A DNA stretch of 64,000 nt from Pseudocitrobacter corydidari (GCF_021172065.1 NZ_CP087880.1:1340583-1404582); one strand, 5' to 3'; shown: positions 26,498 to 35,484, counted from the stretch's first letter. Numbers and translations: made by a program. The notes: generated by a model not told the origin, from the letters alone.

Positions 26498-27255
26498 TCC
26501 GCGATGATCAGTCTTGTAGACAAAGGCGTCAACGCACTACGCGCCTGCCCATCAAGCTGATTATCCGTAATAATTTCCGTCAGTTCGTTAAGATGCGCAA
26601 TATTGAACAGCGACCATGCCCCGTATTTAGAACTGTCGGCCAGCAAAATTTTGCGTGATGCATGTGCGATAAGGTCACGCTTCAGCGCAGCTTTCTCTTC
26701 CGTGGGTGCTGTAATACCCTTCTCAAGATCCCAGCCGTTACAGCTTAAAAACGCCACGTCCGGCCAGGTATTTTGCAGCAATTTGCGACCGTGTTCGCCA
26801 ATACAGGACTGGCTGGAGTCATCGATACGTCCGCCGATAATCGTTACTTCAATTTGTTTGAACTCCGCCAGAAAGAGCGCGATATGCAGGTCGCTTGTGA
26901 TAACGCGAAGGGGTAAATGGGTAATCTGCCGCGCGAGCTCAATCATGGTTGTACCCGCGTCAAGAACGACGGAATCCCCCGCCTTCACCATCGATGCAGC
27001 GGCACTGGCAATGGCGTGTTTTTCCGCCAGGCTGCGCTGCATTTTCTCATGGGTCGTCGGTTGGGCAGGAATAAACCGGTTGAGCGTCACGCCGCCGTGT
27101 GTTCGGCTGATAACACCCTGCTCATCGAGCTTTATCAGGTCTCGACGAATCGTGGCCGGTGAAGCATCAGTTACCGCCACCAGCTCATCAACGGTGACCA
27201 GATTGTGGCTCTTCAGGTAATCCATTATCTGCTCTAACCGGTTATATCCCTTCAT
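26494..27255 (-). CDS. DeoR-family repressor of the acid-sugar cluster
   Basis: A 253-residue DeoR/GlpR-type repressor: N-terminal helix-turn-helix ([38 protein letters not shown], residues about 19-56) and a C-terminal sugar-phosphate-sensing domain with [13 protein letters not shown] and a late DSSKYG. It follows pdxA2 by one base and so lies in the kinase-pdxA2 operon, giving autoregulation if it binds the palindromes at 29501-29621. The effector is probably a phosphorylated intermediate, such as a 4-phospho-acid, but this is inferred from family habit. Confidence 0.88.
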   Translation of the reverse strand: MKGYNRLEQIMDYLKSHNLVTVDELVAVTDASPATIRRDLIKLDEQGVISRTHGGVTLNRFIPAQPTTHEKMQRSLAEKHAIASAAASMVKAGDSVVLDAGTTMIELARQITHLPLRVITSDLHIALFLAEFKQIEVTIIGGRIDDSSQSCIGEHGRKLLQNTWPDVAFLSCNGWDLEKGITAPTEEKAALKRDLIAHASRKILLADSSKYGAWSLFNIAHLNELTEIITDNQLDGQARSALTPLSTRLIIAD

Positions 27256-27256
27256 T

Positions 27257-28243
27257 TTATTCCCGCGAAATCTGCATTGCTAACTGGATGGAGACCGCCA
27301 TGCTCTCAGACTTGGCTTTTCCTGTCCAGGCAATATCAAACGCGGTGCCGTGGTCGGCAGAAGTACGAATAAAGGGCAGCCCGGCGGTGATATTGACACC
27401 ATCATAAAAACCAAGCAGTTTCAGCGGGATATGCCCCTGATCGTGGTACATGGCGACCACCATATCGTACAGCCCGTCGTGGCACTGCATAAACACGGTA
27501 TCCGGCGGGCACGGGCCGGTAACATCGATACCTTCGGCCTGCATTGCTTTAATCGCGGGTGCGATAATCTCGATTTCCTCAGTGCCAAATAAACCGTGTT
27601 CCCCTGCATGCGGGTTCACACCCGCCACAGCAATACGTGGGCGCGCAATGCCAACCCGTTTCAGGAAGTGGTTCGCCACACGAATGACCGTCTTCACCCG
27701 GTCACCGTTCAGCGTATCCAGGAATTTACGCAGTGAGATATGGGTCGAAATATGAATAACCTTGAGCTTATCGGTATAGAGCACCATCGCGTACTCTTCA
27801 CTGCCCGTCAGATGCGCCAGTAATTCCGTATGGCCCGGATAGTTATGCCCGCCAAGATGCAAAGCTTCTTTATTCAACGGCGCCGTGGCAATGGCTTTCA
27901 CCTCGCCTGCCAGGGCCAGGGCCGTAGCACGTTTGATACAGCGATACGCTAAATCGCCTGCCGCAGCCTGTACCACACCGGGTGTCAGCGCATCGGGATT
28001 AGCCAGCGGCTCATCCATCACGTTAATCACGCCGGGAGCAAAATGGGCGTCGCTTACCTTTTCAATGACCCGTAACTCAGCCTGCGGCGTGATATTCATC
28101 GCCAGAATACGTCGCAGCGTGCGGACGCACCCTACTACCACTACCGGCGCGCCCGAAAGCCCGGCATCTGTCAGGGATTTAATAATGATCTCCGGGCCAA
28201 TACCCGCCGGGTCGCCCATGGTTACCGCAATAATATTATTCAC
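27257..28243 (-). CDS. pdxA2: 4-phospho-D-threonate/erythronate dehydrogenase PdxA2
   Basis: A 328-residue member of the PdxA family. Paired with a DUF1537 kinase, PdxA2 enzymes oxidise 4-phosphothreonate or 4-phosphoerythronate, with decarboxylation to dihydroxyacetone phosphate, rather than making pyridoxine. Family motifs include [14 protein letters not shown] at the N-terminus, [19 protein letters not shown], and the metal-binding [14 protein letters not shown] plus [16 protein letters not shown]. It overlaps the kinase gene by 8 bp and is followed directly by the repressor. Housekeeping pdxA would be expected next to ksgA elsewhere. Confidence 0.9.
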   Translation of the reverse strand: MNNIIAVTMGDPAGIGPEIIIKSLTDAGLSGAPVVVVGCVRTLRRILAMNITPQAELRVIEKVSDAHFAPGVINVMDEPLANPDALTPGVVQAAAGDLAYRCIKRATALALAGEVKAIATAPLNKEALHLGGHNYPGHTELLAHLTGSEEYAMVLYTDKLKVIHISTHISLRKFLDTLNGDRVKTVIRVANHFLKRVGIARPRIAVAGVNPHAGEHGLFGTEEIEIIAPAIKAMQAEGIDVTGPCPPDTVFMQCHDGLYDMVVAMYHDQGHIPLKLLGFYDGVNITAGLPFIRTSADHGTAFDIAWTGKAKSESMAVSIQLAMQISRE

Positions 28244-29471
28244 TCATTTTCTCCTCGATAAAATTCAGAACCTGACGCAACGTGGTCTCATCGCCAAACC
28301 CGCCTGCTTTCGTCATCACCGGACGTGACCAGACGCCGCCCAAAAAGTGACCATATGGAACGCATTGCGCCACGTTTCTCCTAATACGAAACCCGCTCGC
28401 ACCTAACGCGCTGGCCGTCGCCATTGCCACATCGCCACCTGAGAGATAAAGCGCATCGGGCGTTGCGTGAAGCAAAACCTGCCGGGTGAGTTCGCCGAGA
28501 AACTGGCAAATCTTTTCGCCAAGCGCTGTACGACTCATCTGCCAACGCTGACAAAGGGTGTCGATATGGTGCCTTGCTACAGAATCGGTACAGGTGTGGA
28601 CAATACAGTGGTCTCCTTTCTGCAAGGCCTGAGCAATACGCACGCCATAGCCACTGGCGTCGCCTGCCAGAATGTGTTCAACATCGACGTATATCTTTGT
28701 GGTGCGTGGATGTGAATGCAGTGTGGCAATCTGCTGTTGAGCGATTTCGCTCATTGAACCAATAATGGCCAGCACGGTGCGTGGCGGCATTATCGCCGAG
28801 CGCCGGGCCACGGCATTACAAATACCAGCGGAGCCGACCAGCAGCAGCGGCTGTTTAGCCTGCATCACGGCGGCAGCGATGCGATCCAGGTCGTTGTCCG
28901 TCTGCGCATCCATCACGCCAATCCACGGTTGCTCACAAGACAAATGGCTGAGCTGAGAAACCGTAACGGGCTGGCATGTAATGGCCGTCTGTAGCCGGAT
29001 GATGTCCGTAATTCGGGCACTCATTACCGGGGTTTTCGGATCGCTGGCAAACTCGGTTTCCGTTAGCCGCACGCCGTTTACCCGACACTCACCGTCCACC
29101 GTGGTCCTTCCCGCCTGAGGAAATGCGGGAGCAACCACTGCGCCCGTTAGACCGCAGGCCCTCATCAGGGCTTCAATTTCCGCGCCGATATTGCCGCGCA
29201 GCGTGGAGTCTATCTTTTTAATCATGAGCGGCGGGTTATTCGCCATGGGAAGATGGCGCATCAGCGAGGTCATTTTCATCGCCGCCTGCTTAGGATCCAT
29301 CGCCCGGCTGTCGCTATTAATCACCCATACGCTGGCATCACCGCGATAAGGCGTTTCAAAGGCCACATCAACCGTATGCCCCACCTGCGCCAGACTTACC
29401 CCCGCGTCGTTGGCCCCCGTGAAATCATCGGCCACGACGAGAATGCTCGGCTTACTGATTCCCTTTTCCAT
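28236..29471 (-). CDS. Four-carbon acid sugar kinase (DUF1537)
   Basis: A 411-residue DUF1537 kinase of the DtnK/DenK type, which phosphorylates D-threonate, D-erythronate or related acid sugars. The N-terminal VADDFTGANDAGVSLAQVG, KKIDSTLRGNIGAEIEAL and APAFPQAGRTTVDG motifs, and the C-terminal LYLSGGDVAMATASALGASGF nucleotide-binding part, are all present. The ATG at 29471 is used because GGAG lies 5 bp upstream; a GTG at 29516 would run through the operator. It is first of three genes (kinase, pdxA2, repressor). Substrate specificity cannot be told from sequence by eye, so no symbol is given. Confidence 0.9.
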   Translation of the reverse strand: MEKGISKPSILVVADDFTGANDAGVSLAQVGHTVDVAFETPYRGDASVWVINSDSRAMDPKQAAMKMTSLMRHLPMANNPPLMIKKIDSTLRGNIGAEIEALMRACGLTGAVVAPAFPQAGRTTVDGECRVNGVRLTETEFASDPKTPVMSARITDIIRLQTAITCQPVTVSQLSHLSCEQPWIGVMDAQTDNDLDRIAAAVMQAKQPLLLVGSAGICNAVARRSAIMPPRTVLAIIGSMSEIAQQQIATLHSHPRTTKIYVDVEHILAGDASGYGVRIAQALQKGDHCIVHTCTDSVARHHIDTLCQRWQMSRTALGEKICQFLGELTRQVLLHATPDALYLSGGDVAMATASALGASGFRIRRNVAQCVPYGHFLGGVWSRPVMTKAGGFGDETTLRQVLNFIEEKMSE

Positions 29472-29500
29472 CATCACTCCGGGTTGTTTATGTTGAGAAT

Positions 29501-29532
29501 GATTATATTCAATCACATTTGATTAAATGTGA
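29501..29532. promoter_or_regulatory. Operator-like site, kinase side
   Basis: GATTATATTCAATCAC (29501-29516) repeats 14 of 16 bases of the palindrome at 29606-29621 and overlaps a second perfect inverted repeat, TCACATTT-GATT-AAATGTGA (29513-29532). Both lie 30-60 bp ahead of the kinase start. They are good candidates for the DeoR-type repressor. Confidence 0.6.
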
Positions 29533-29605
29533 GCAAGCTCAAGTTATTAACCACCCGGATAAATTATAAAATTAGGCCATGGTACGTAGACGACGGCATT
29601 TTTCA

Positions 29606-29623
29606 TGATTGAATTCAATCACC
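29606..29623. promoter_or_regulatory. Operator-like palindrome, dehydrogenase side
   Basis: TGATTGAATTCAATCA is a perfect 16-bp palindrome 18 bp ahead of the GTG start of the alcohol dehydrogenase gene and just before its ribosome site. Its near copy at 29501 gives each arm of the divergent cluster one site, the arrangement expected for coordinate repression. Confidence 0.65.
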
Positions 29624-29639
29624 AGAAGAGAGGTTATTT

Positions 29640-30797
29640 GTGGTAATCATCAACAGCACCATACTGAGCGGCGCAGGCGCAATCCCTTCCCTGACATCGC
29701 TCTTACCCGGCATTAGAAAATTGCTGCTGGTCACAGACAGCAATATTGCGCAGCTTAACGGTGTGCAGCAGATTCGCGCCTTACTGGAAAAGCACTGCCC
29801 GCAGGTGAGCGTTAACGATAATGTGCCCGCAGAGCCTACGCATCATGATGTGCGCCAGCAAATGGCGAACCTCGGCAACGCTTCGTTTGATGTGGTGGTG
29901 GGCGTCGGCGGCGGCAGCGTGCTGGATGTCGCAAAACTGTTGTCGGTGCTTTGTCACCCTGATTCACCGGGGCTGGATGCGCTGCTTGCCGGTGAAAAAC
30001 CGACGCAGCGGGTGCAATCATGGTTGATTCCTACAACCGCCGGTACCGGTTCAGAAGCCACGCCGAATGCGATTCTGGCGATCCCTGAGCAAAGCACGAA
30101 GGTGGGTATTATTTCTCCGGTGCTGCTACCGGATTACGTGGCGCTTTTCCCCGAGCTGACCACCAGCATGCCTGCGCATATTGCAGCGTCCACAGGCATA
30201 GATGCGCTTTGTCACTTACTGGAGTGTTTTACCGCGACCGTGGCAAACCCGGTCAGTGATAACGCTGCCCTGACCGGGCTAAGTAAGCTTTTCCGGCATA
30301 TTCAGCCCGCCGTGAACGATCCTCAGGATCTGCGCGCAAAACTGGAAATGCTGTGGGCGTCTTACTATGGCGGCGTGGCGATTACCCATGCGGGCACGCA
30401 CCTGGTTCATGCGCTCTCCTACCCGTTAGGTGGGAAATATCACCTTCCGCACGGCGTGGCGAATGCCATCTTGCTGGCGCCATGCATGGCCGTCGTACGC
30501 CCTTACGCGGTTGAGAAATTTGCCCGGGTCTGGGATTGCATTCCTGACGCGGATACCTCCCTGAGCGCGGAAGCGAAATCTCACGCACTGGTGGCCTGGC
30601 TACAGGCATTAGTCAATCAACTCAAACTGCCCAACAATCTCGCGGATCTAGGCGTACCGCCCGAAGATATTGCGTCTCTTAGCGAGGCGGCATTGAACGT
30701 GAAACGCCTGATGAACAATGCCCCCTGCCAGCTTGATCAGCAGGACGTGCAGGCCATTTACCAAACACTGTTTCCGCAACATAAATTTAAGGAATAA
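29640..30797 (+). CDS. Iron-type alcohol dehydrogenase
   Basis: A 385-residue group III (Fe-type) alcohol dehydrogenase. GVGGGSVLDVAK binds the cofactor, TTAGTGSEAT is the family signature, and the metal ligands lie in GIDALCHLLECF and in the HAGTHLVHA and LPHGVANA segments. The GTG start follows AGAGAGG. It heads the rightward arm and ends 3 bp before the aldolase gene. Members reduce or oxidise short aldehydes such as lactaldehyde or glycolaldehyde, or semialdehydes; here it may deal with the aldehyde released by the neighbouring aldolase. This is inference from adjacency. Confidence 0.88.
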   Translation: MVIINSTILSGAGAIPSLTSLLPGIRKLLLVTDSNIAQLNGVQQIRALLEKHCPQVSVNDNVPAEPTHHDVRQQMANLGNASFDVVVGVGGGSVLDVAKLLSVLCHPDSPGLDALLAGEKPTQRVQSWLIPTTAGTGSEATPNAILAIPEQSTKVGIISPVLLPDYVALFPELTTSMPAHIAASTGIDALCHLLECFTATVANPVSDNAALTGLSKLFRHIQPAVNDPQDLRAKLEMLWASYYGGVAITHAGTHLVHALSYPLGGKYHLPHGVANAILLAPCMAVVRPYAVEKFARVWDCIPDADTSLSAEAKSHALVAWLQALVNQLKLPNNLADLGVPPEDIASLSEAALNVKRLMNNAPCQLDQQDVQAIYQTLFPQHKFKE

Positions 30798-30800
30798 ATC

Positions 30801-31688
30801 ATGCCGAAAACCATTGAAGGTGTATTAACCGCCATCGTCACCCCATTTACCGCGACCGGCGGTCTGAATCTTCCGGCGTTAAAAGTCCAGGTGAATCGCC
30901 AACTGGAAGCCGGTAACGCGATTTTTTGCGGCGGCACCAACGGCGAGTTTTTTGTGCTGAACGAGCAGGAAAAACTCAGCGTTACGCAAACCTGCGTGGA
31001 TGAAGTATCTGGCCGCGCACCGGTCGTGGCGCACATTGGTGAGATCTCGACGCGCGAAACAATTCATCTGGGCCAGCAGATTGAGAAAATGGGCGTAGAT
31101 GCGGTATCGGTCATTACCCCGTTCTTCGTGCCGCTGAAGCAAGAAGAGCTGATTGCCCATTACACCGCAATTGCCGACGCGCTGAGCATTCCGATGTTTC
31201 TCTATAACATCCCGGCCCGCACCGGCAATACGATTCAGCCGGAAACCGCGCGCGCCCTGGCGTCGCACCCCAATATCATTGGGATTAAAGACAGCGCAGG
31301 AAGCCACGAAAGCCTGAAGGGTTTTCTCGATGCGGTGCGCGACATTGACGGCTTTAATGTGCTTAACGGCCCGGACTCGCTGATCCATAAAGGATTTGTC
31401 GAGGGGTGTTCAGCCTGCATCTCCGGGCTCGCCAACGTCGCGCCGCGAGAAATCAATGCCATCTGGTCTCGCTTCCATGCCGGTGATATTGAAGGGTCTT
31501 ATCAGGCGCAAGAGAGTGTGACGGGCCTGCGTACCGAGCTCTATAAAGTGGCGTTTTCTCCGGCTGCGGTGAAAAAAGCATTGCAGCTTATTGGGCATGA
31601 TGTGGGTGATAGCCGATACGCGGTTAATTTCACGTCGGAACAACTCAGCGAGATTAAACAAATTATTCGCAATTATAATATCAAATAA
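30801..31688 (+). CDS. DapA/NanA-family pyruvate aldolase
   Basis: A 295-residue class I aldolase of the dihydrodipicolinate synthase/N-acetylneuraminate lyase superfamily. The GGTNGEFFVLNEQEK loop, the catalytic Tyr in FLYNIPARTG and the Schiff-base Lys in GIKDSAGS are present. These enzymes cleave or form 2-oxo acids with pyruvate. It is not the housekeeping DapA, whose context would differ; location beside a sialidase-fold protein and a YhcH-type anomerase argues for cleavage of a 2-keto-3-deoxy sugar acid. The Arg and Gly neighbours that set DapA specificity were not analysed in detail. It lies in the operon starting at 29640. Confidence 0.87.
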   Translation: MPKTIEGVLTAIVTPFTATGGLNLPALKVQVNRQLEAGNAIFCGGTNGEFFVLNEQEKLSVTQTCVDEVSGRAPVVAHIGEISTRETIHLGQQIEKMGVDAVSVITPFFVPLKQEELIAHYTAIADALSIPMFLYNIPARTGNTIQPETARALASHPNIIGIKDSAGSHESLKGFLDAVRDIDGFNVLNGPDSLIHKGFVEGCSACISGLANVAPREINAIWSRFHAGDIEGSYQAQESVTGLRTELYKVAFSPAAVKKALQLIGHDVGDSRYAVNFTSEQLSEIKQIIRNYNIK

Positions 31689-31759
31689 AATAATTATATT
31701 ATCCAGCTCGCCAACCTGTTTCCATTAAGATTAGATTAAAGAGACTAAAGGATTAACAC

Positions 31760-32518
31760 ATGTTGCTGTGGTTATTGCAGCCAGACATTTGGCTCACTTT
31801 ACTTACCCTCACCTTTCTGGAAATTATTCTCGGGGTGGATAATATTATTTTTCTTTCACTGGTAGTGGCAAAGCTGCCGTTATCGCAGCAAAATATGGCG
31901 CGTAAACTGGGTTTAAGCTGCGCGATGATTATGCGGATATTATTGCTGATATCCATTGCGTGGCTTTCACATATTACCCAGCCGCTTTTTACGGTGCTAG
32001 CGCTGGAGGTTTCCTTCCGCACATTGATTCTGCTCGGCGGCGGGTTGTTCCTGATTTATAAAGCGATACAGGAGATACACGAAGAGCTGTCGCCCGCGCA
32101 GGAAGACGCGCATGGCAGCGGGTCGCGGCAGCTGTCGCTGTGCGGTGCTATTGTGCAGATAATGCTGCTCGATATCGTATTTAGCCTGGATTCGGTCATC
32201 ACCGCCGTCGGTCTTTCTCAACATATATTTATTATGATTGCCGCCGTGATGATTGCCGTTGGCATCATGATGTTTGCGGCGAAAACCATTGGTGATTTCG
32301 TTAACGCCACACCGTCAATAAAAATACTGGCCTTAACCTTTTTATTATTTGTCGGCGTATTGCTGGTTGCCGATAGCCTCAACATTCATATTGCCAAAGA
32401 GTATCTCTACTTCGCGATATTTTTCTCATTAAGCGTGGAGACACTCAATATTTTCCGTGAAAGAAGACATAAAAAAGTTTCGACAAAGATCGAAACGCAT
32501 GAATCGCACTCGCATTAA
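31760..32518 (+). CDS. TerC/YgdQ-family membrane protein
   Basis: A 252-residue inner-membrane protein with about seven helices, close in plan to E. coli YgdQ. The TerC signatures LEIILGVDNIIFLSLVVAKLP and LLDIVFSLDSVITAVGLS, each with conserved acidic residues, are present. Family members (TerC, Alx, YkoY) are tied to metal ion, especially manganese, export and protein metalation. The C-terminus is His-rich (HESHSH). It is 71 bp after the aldolase and 35 bp before the sialidase-like gene on the same strand, an odd partner for sugar catabolism; one reading is that it supplies metal to the Fe-type dehydrogenase or PdxA2. Confidence 0.87.
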   Translation: MLLWLLQPDIWLTLLTLTFLEIILGVDNIIFLSLVVAKLPLSQQNMARKLGLSCAMIMRILLLISIAWLSHITQPLFTVLALEVSFRTLILLGGGLFLIYKAIQEIHEELSPAQEDAHGSGSRQLSLCGAIVQIMLLDIVFSLDSVITAVGLSQHIFIMIAAVMIAVGIMMFAAKTIGDFVNATPSIKILALTFLLFVGVLLVADSLNIHIAKEYLYFAIFFSLSVETLNIFRERRHKKVSTKIETHESHSH

Positions 32519-32553
32519 TAAATCTATTACCGACCTTAAGATGGAGTCTAACT

Positions 32554-33723
32554 ATGTCTGTAGCCCTTATTCGTGACGGGGTCATCCGACCATCCGAAAA
32601 CGATTCGCGTGTGTATACCGCCATGCTGCCCTCGTCCTGCCCGCAAAACCACGCGGCGAATATTCTGCCATTGCCGGATGGCGCATTAATGTGCGTCTGG
32701 TTTGGTGGAACGCAGGAAGGTATTGCCGATATTTCCGTCTGGGGATCGCGGCTGCCCGCAGGTGGAACGCAGTGGAGCGATGCGGTCAAGCTCTCCCACG
32801 ACGACACGCGTTCAGAGCAGAACCCGGTACTGTTTCTCGCGCCCGATAACGTGCTGTGGCTGCTGTGGACCGCACAAATATCCGGTAATCAGGACACGGC
32901 CATCGTCCGCTATCGTAAGTCAACCGACCTTGGGCAAACCTGGGGCGAGATTGCCACCCTGCTCGATAAACCCGGCACGTTCATTCGCCAGCCGATCACG
33001 GTGCTTGATAACGGTAACTGGCTGCTGCCCGTCTTTTATTGCCGTACCCAACCCGGCGAAAAATGGGTCGGCAATGATGATATCAGCGCAGTGAAAATTT
33101 CCGCTGACGGTGGTCACTCCTGGCGCGATGTCGAGGTACCGCAAAGTCTCGGCTGCGTTCATATGAATATCACAATGCTGCGCGACAGTACGCTGGTTGC
33201 TCTCTTCCGCAGTCGTTGGGCGGACAACATCTACATCAGCCATTCTGCGGACCACGGCGAGAGCTGGTCGGTGCCACAAGCAACTGAACTGCCCAACAAC
33301 AATTCGTCTATTCAGGTGACGACGCTTGCCAGCGGCGAGCTGGCGCTGGTGTACAACGCAATGAGCGCGGCTGGCGCAGTGGAACGCCGCGCGTCGCTGT
33401 ATGACGAAATCGACGATGGCGACGATAGCCGCAAAGAACCCACCGCCGTTGGACGCTCCGCTTTCTGGGGTGCCCCGCGCGCGCCAATGACAGTGGCGAT
33501 TTCTGCCGATGGCGGGAAAAGCTGGCCGTGGCGGCGCAATCTCGATGAAGGCGACGGCTACTGCATGACCAACAATTCGCTGGAAAAGCTAAACCGCGAG
33601 TTCTCCTACCCCAGCATCAAGCAAAGCCCGGACGGTTCGCTGCATATCGCTTACACCTGGTGGCGTCAGGCTATCAAGTACGTGCGCATCTCCCCCGAGT
33701 GGGTTAAGGGGCGGGCATCATGA
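32554..33723 (+). CDS. Cytoplasmic sialidase-fold (BNR/Asp-box) protein
   Basis: A 389-residue six-bladed propeller protein with four Asp-box turns: STDLGQTW, SADGGHSW, SADHGESW and SADGGKSW. An N-terminal Arg (PLPDGALMCVWFGGTQEG region) and the C-terminal YPSIKQSPDGSLHIAYTWWRQAIKYVRI are family features. There is no signal peptide, so it acts in the cytoplasm, unlike secreted sialidases. Its stop overlaps the YhcH-type gene by 4 bp. It may hydrolyse, isomerise or eliminate within an imported acidic sugar; calling it a sialidase would go beyond the evidence. Confidence 0.82.
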   Translation: MSVALIRDGVIRPSENDSRVYTAMLPSSCPQNHAANILPLPDGALMCVWFGGTQEGIADISVWGSRLPAGGTQWSDAVKLSHDDTRSEQNPVLFLAPDNVLWLLWTAQISGNQDTAIVRYRKSTDLGQTWGEIATLLDKPGTFIRQPITVLDNGNWLLPVFYCRTQPGEKWVGNDDISAVKISADGGHSWRDVEVPQSLGCVHMNITMLRDSTLVALFRSRWADNIYISHSADHGESWSVPQATELPNNNSSIQVTTLASGELALVYNAMSAAGAVERRASLYDEIDDGDDSRKEPTAVGRSAFWGAPRAPMTVAISADGGKSWPWRRNLDEGDGYCMTNNSLEKLNREFSYPSIKQSPDGSLHIAYTWWRQAIKYVRISPEWVKGRAS

Positions 33724-34190
33724 TTATCGGCAATCTCAACCATTTGTCGCAGGCGGGGCTTCCCGCCGGGGTGAAAAATATTCTGCTGCGCCCGGAGTGT
33801 TCGTTACAGGCGTTATCCGCCAGAGAGGACGGTCGCTGGCAACCTGAAGGATGCCGGTGGTTCTGCACGCTGGGCCTTTCAGACACGCAGCCCGCCGATC
33901 TCCGGCATACGGAGTATCACCATCTGTGGGCCGATATTCAGGTGGTGATTACCGGGTGTGAGGGCATTAATGCGGGAACGCGGCCCATCGCTCACAAAGG
34001 CGATGAAGAACGTAAGCCCGATCTGTTTATCGCCCTGCTCCCTGAGAACAACGTCTCCATCACCCTACACGCCGGTGATTTTGCCGTCTTTATGCCAGAA
34101 GAACCCCATCAGGCGCTGTGCGCGATTGACGCGGCTACGTCAGTACGCAAAGCGGTCTTTAAGGTGCCGCGCGACATGCTGGAAGCCTAA
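33720..34190 (+). CDS. YhcH/NanQ-type (DUF386) protein
   Basis: A 156-residue cupin-fold protein of the YhcH/YjgK/YiaL family. Conserved HTEYHHLWADIQVVITG, the later EEPHQAL and VRKAVFKV give the His/Glu set that binds metal. E. coli NanQ (YhcH) speeds anomer exchange of sialic acid before its lyase acts, and relatives are found in operons for other sugar acids. Here the gene is translationally coupled to the sialidase-fold protein (ATGA overlap) and lies near a NanA-family aldolase, which supports an anomerase or ring-opening role on a related acid sugar. Confidence 0.85.
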   Translation: MIIGNLNHLSQAGLPAGVKNILLRPECSLQALSAREDGRWQPEGCRWFCTLGLSDTQPADLRHTEYHHLWADIQVVITGCEGINAGTRPIAHKGDEERKPDLFIALLPENNVSITLHAGDFAVFMPEEPHQALCAIDAATSVRKAVFKVPRDMLEA

Positions 34191-34203
34191 AAGGAGAGAA
34201 AAA

Positions 34204-35484
34204 ATGACAATGGATATGATGTTGGCGCTAGGAATACTGGTTCTGATGATCGTGCTGATCATGTCGGACAAAATGCCCTTTGGTGCACCACCTTTGCTTG
34301 CCTGTTTACTGCTGGTGTTATGCAAGGTATCAACTATTCAGCAGGCCTTCGCCGGTTTTGTTAACTCAACCGTTATTATGCTTGCTGGTTTTATGGTGGT
34401 AATGGCCGGGCTGCAAAAAACACAACTTATCATGGGCATTAAAACCGCGATGATGTCACATCTGAATCGCGGGGGTTTTAAAAGCTATATACTGTTGCTG
34501 ATGATCGTCATGCTTGGCGCGAGCCTTGCGGGCACGGGTGCGACGGGATATTACGTGTTAATCCTGTCGCTTATCGCATCGCTGCCTTATAGCCAGAAGC
34601 TACCGACCTCAAAACTTGTTATGCCATTAGGTTTTGCTACTAATCACCCATTGATTCCGATTAATGTGGCGTTACTTTTTGGTGTCACTGTATCCGTATT
34701 ACAGTCATCAGGTATCAACCAGGAAATTTCGATGATCAAATTTGCCCTGGTTAACCTAATTATGTCAGCGGCATATTTTGCATGGAGTTTAATTGCTTAC
34801 CGCTTTTTGCCAACCCACCCTACTGCGGATACCGTTGAGAATGATGGCTCGCAATCAGTAAATGCAGCAAATGTTCTTCCTTCCTGGAAAGAAAAATGCA
34901 CTGTCGGCGCTTTTTTCGTCAGCGTCGTTGGCATGATGCTTATCAGCACATTAGGCGATATTGCTTATATTATTCCAGGCCTGGCGGGAGGTTTTTTACT
35001 GATTATCGGTGTCCTCGACTTTAAGGAGGTACGCGATAATATGGGCGCTCCGGTAATTATCATGACGGCATGTGTTATCGGTGTTGCTGACGCACTCGCG
35101 GGAACAGGTGTGACGGCGATGATCGGTAACGCTGTAGCCGGGGTTCTGGGAACAAACGTTTCACCGTTCATCTTTATTCTTGTTCTGGCGTTATTAACCA
35201 GCACTTGCTCTACCTTCACCGGCTCAACAATAGGCTCTATTTTCATTTTCGGCCCTATTGCCATTGCCGCCTGTACAGGATTAGGTATAAGCCCGATGGC
35301 AGCTGCTGTCGCGATAACGATATCAGGCTGGAACGGCGGCTATATGCCTATTGACGGAATGCCAGCAATGATTATGGGAATGGGCAAATACAAAATGTCC
35401 GAATTTTGGATTTTCACCATCCCCATGTATCTCATCCGTATTCTGGCGTTATGCGCAGGCGCTGTCTTTATCTTCCCAATGTAA
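34204..35484 (+). CDS. SLC13-type anion permease
   Basis: A 426-residue permease with about ten to twelve helices of the ion-transporter (SLC13/DASS/CitMHS) group, which import carboxylates with sodium or protons. The first helices run LALGILVLMIVLIMSD and PPLLACLLLVLCKV; a STCSTFTGSTIGSIF stretch resembles the substrate/sodium hairpin of the family, mirrored by GASLAGTGATGYYV in the first half. The ATG at 34204 follows AAAGGAGAG; the frame is open leftward over the YhcH gene but that part is not translated. As the only transporter in the cluster it probably brings in the acidic substrate. Confidence 0.85.
   Translation: MTMDMMLALGILVLMIVLIMSDKMPFGAPPLLACLLLVLCKVSTIQQAFAGFVNSTVIMLAGFMVVMAGLQKTQLIMGIKTAMMSHLNRGGFKSYILLLMIVMLGASLAGTGATGYYVLILSLIASLPYSQKLPTSKLVMPLGFATNHPLIPINVALLFGVTVSVLQSSGINQEISMIKFALVNLIMSAAYFAWSLIAYRFLPTHPTADTVENDGSQSVNAANVLPSWKEKCTVGAFFVSVVGMMLISTLGDIAYIIPGLAGGFLLIIGVLDFKEVRDNMGAPVIIMTACVIGVADALAGTGVTAMIGNAVAGVLGTNVSPFIFILVLALLTSTCSTFTGSTIGSIFIFGPIAIAACTGLGISPMAAAVAITISGWNGGYMPIDGMPAMIMGMGKYKMSEFWIFTIPMYLIRILALCAGAVFIFPM

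Noticed and set aside
29513..29532. TCACATTTGATTAAATGTGA read as a CRP site
   Set aside because: CRP needs TGTGA then TCACA with 6 bases between; here the half-sites are in the opposite order and spacing, so it is listed as an operator-like repeat only.
33958..34203. An N-terminal extension of the SLC13 permease over the YhcH gene
   Set aside because: The added stretch is a shifted reading of the YhcH coding sequence; the ATG at 34204 has a strong ribosome site.
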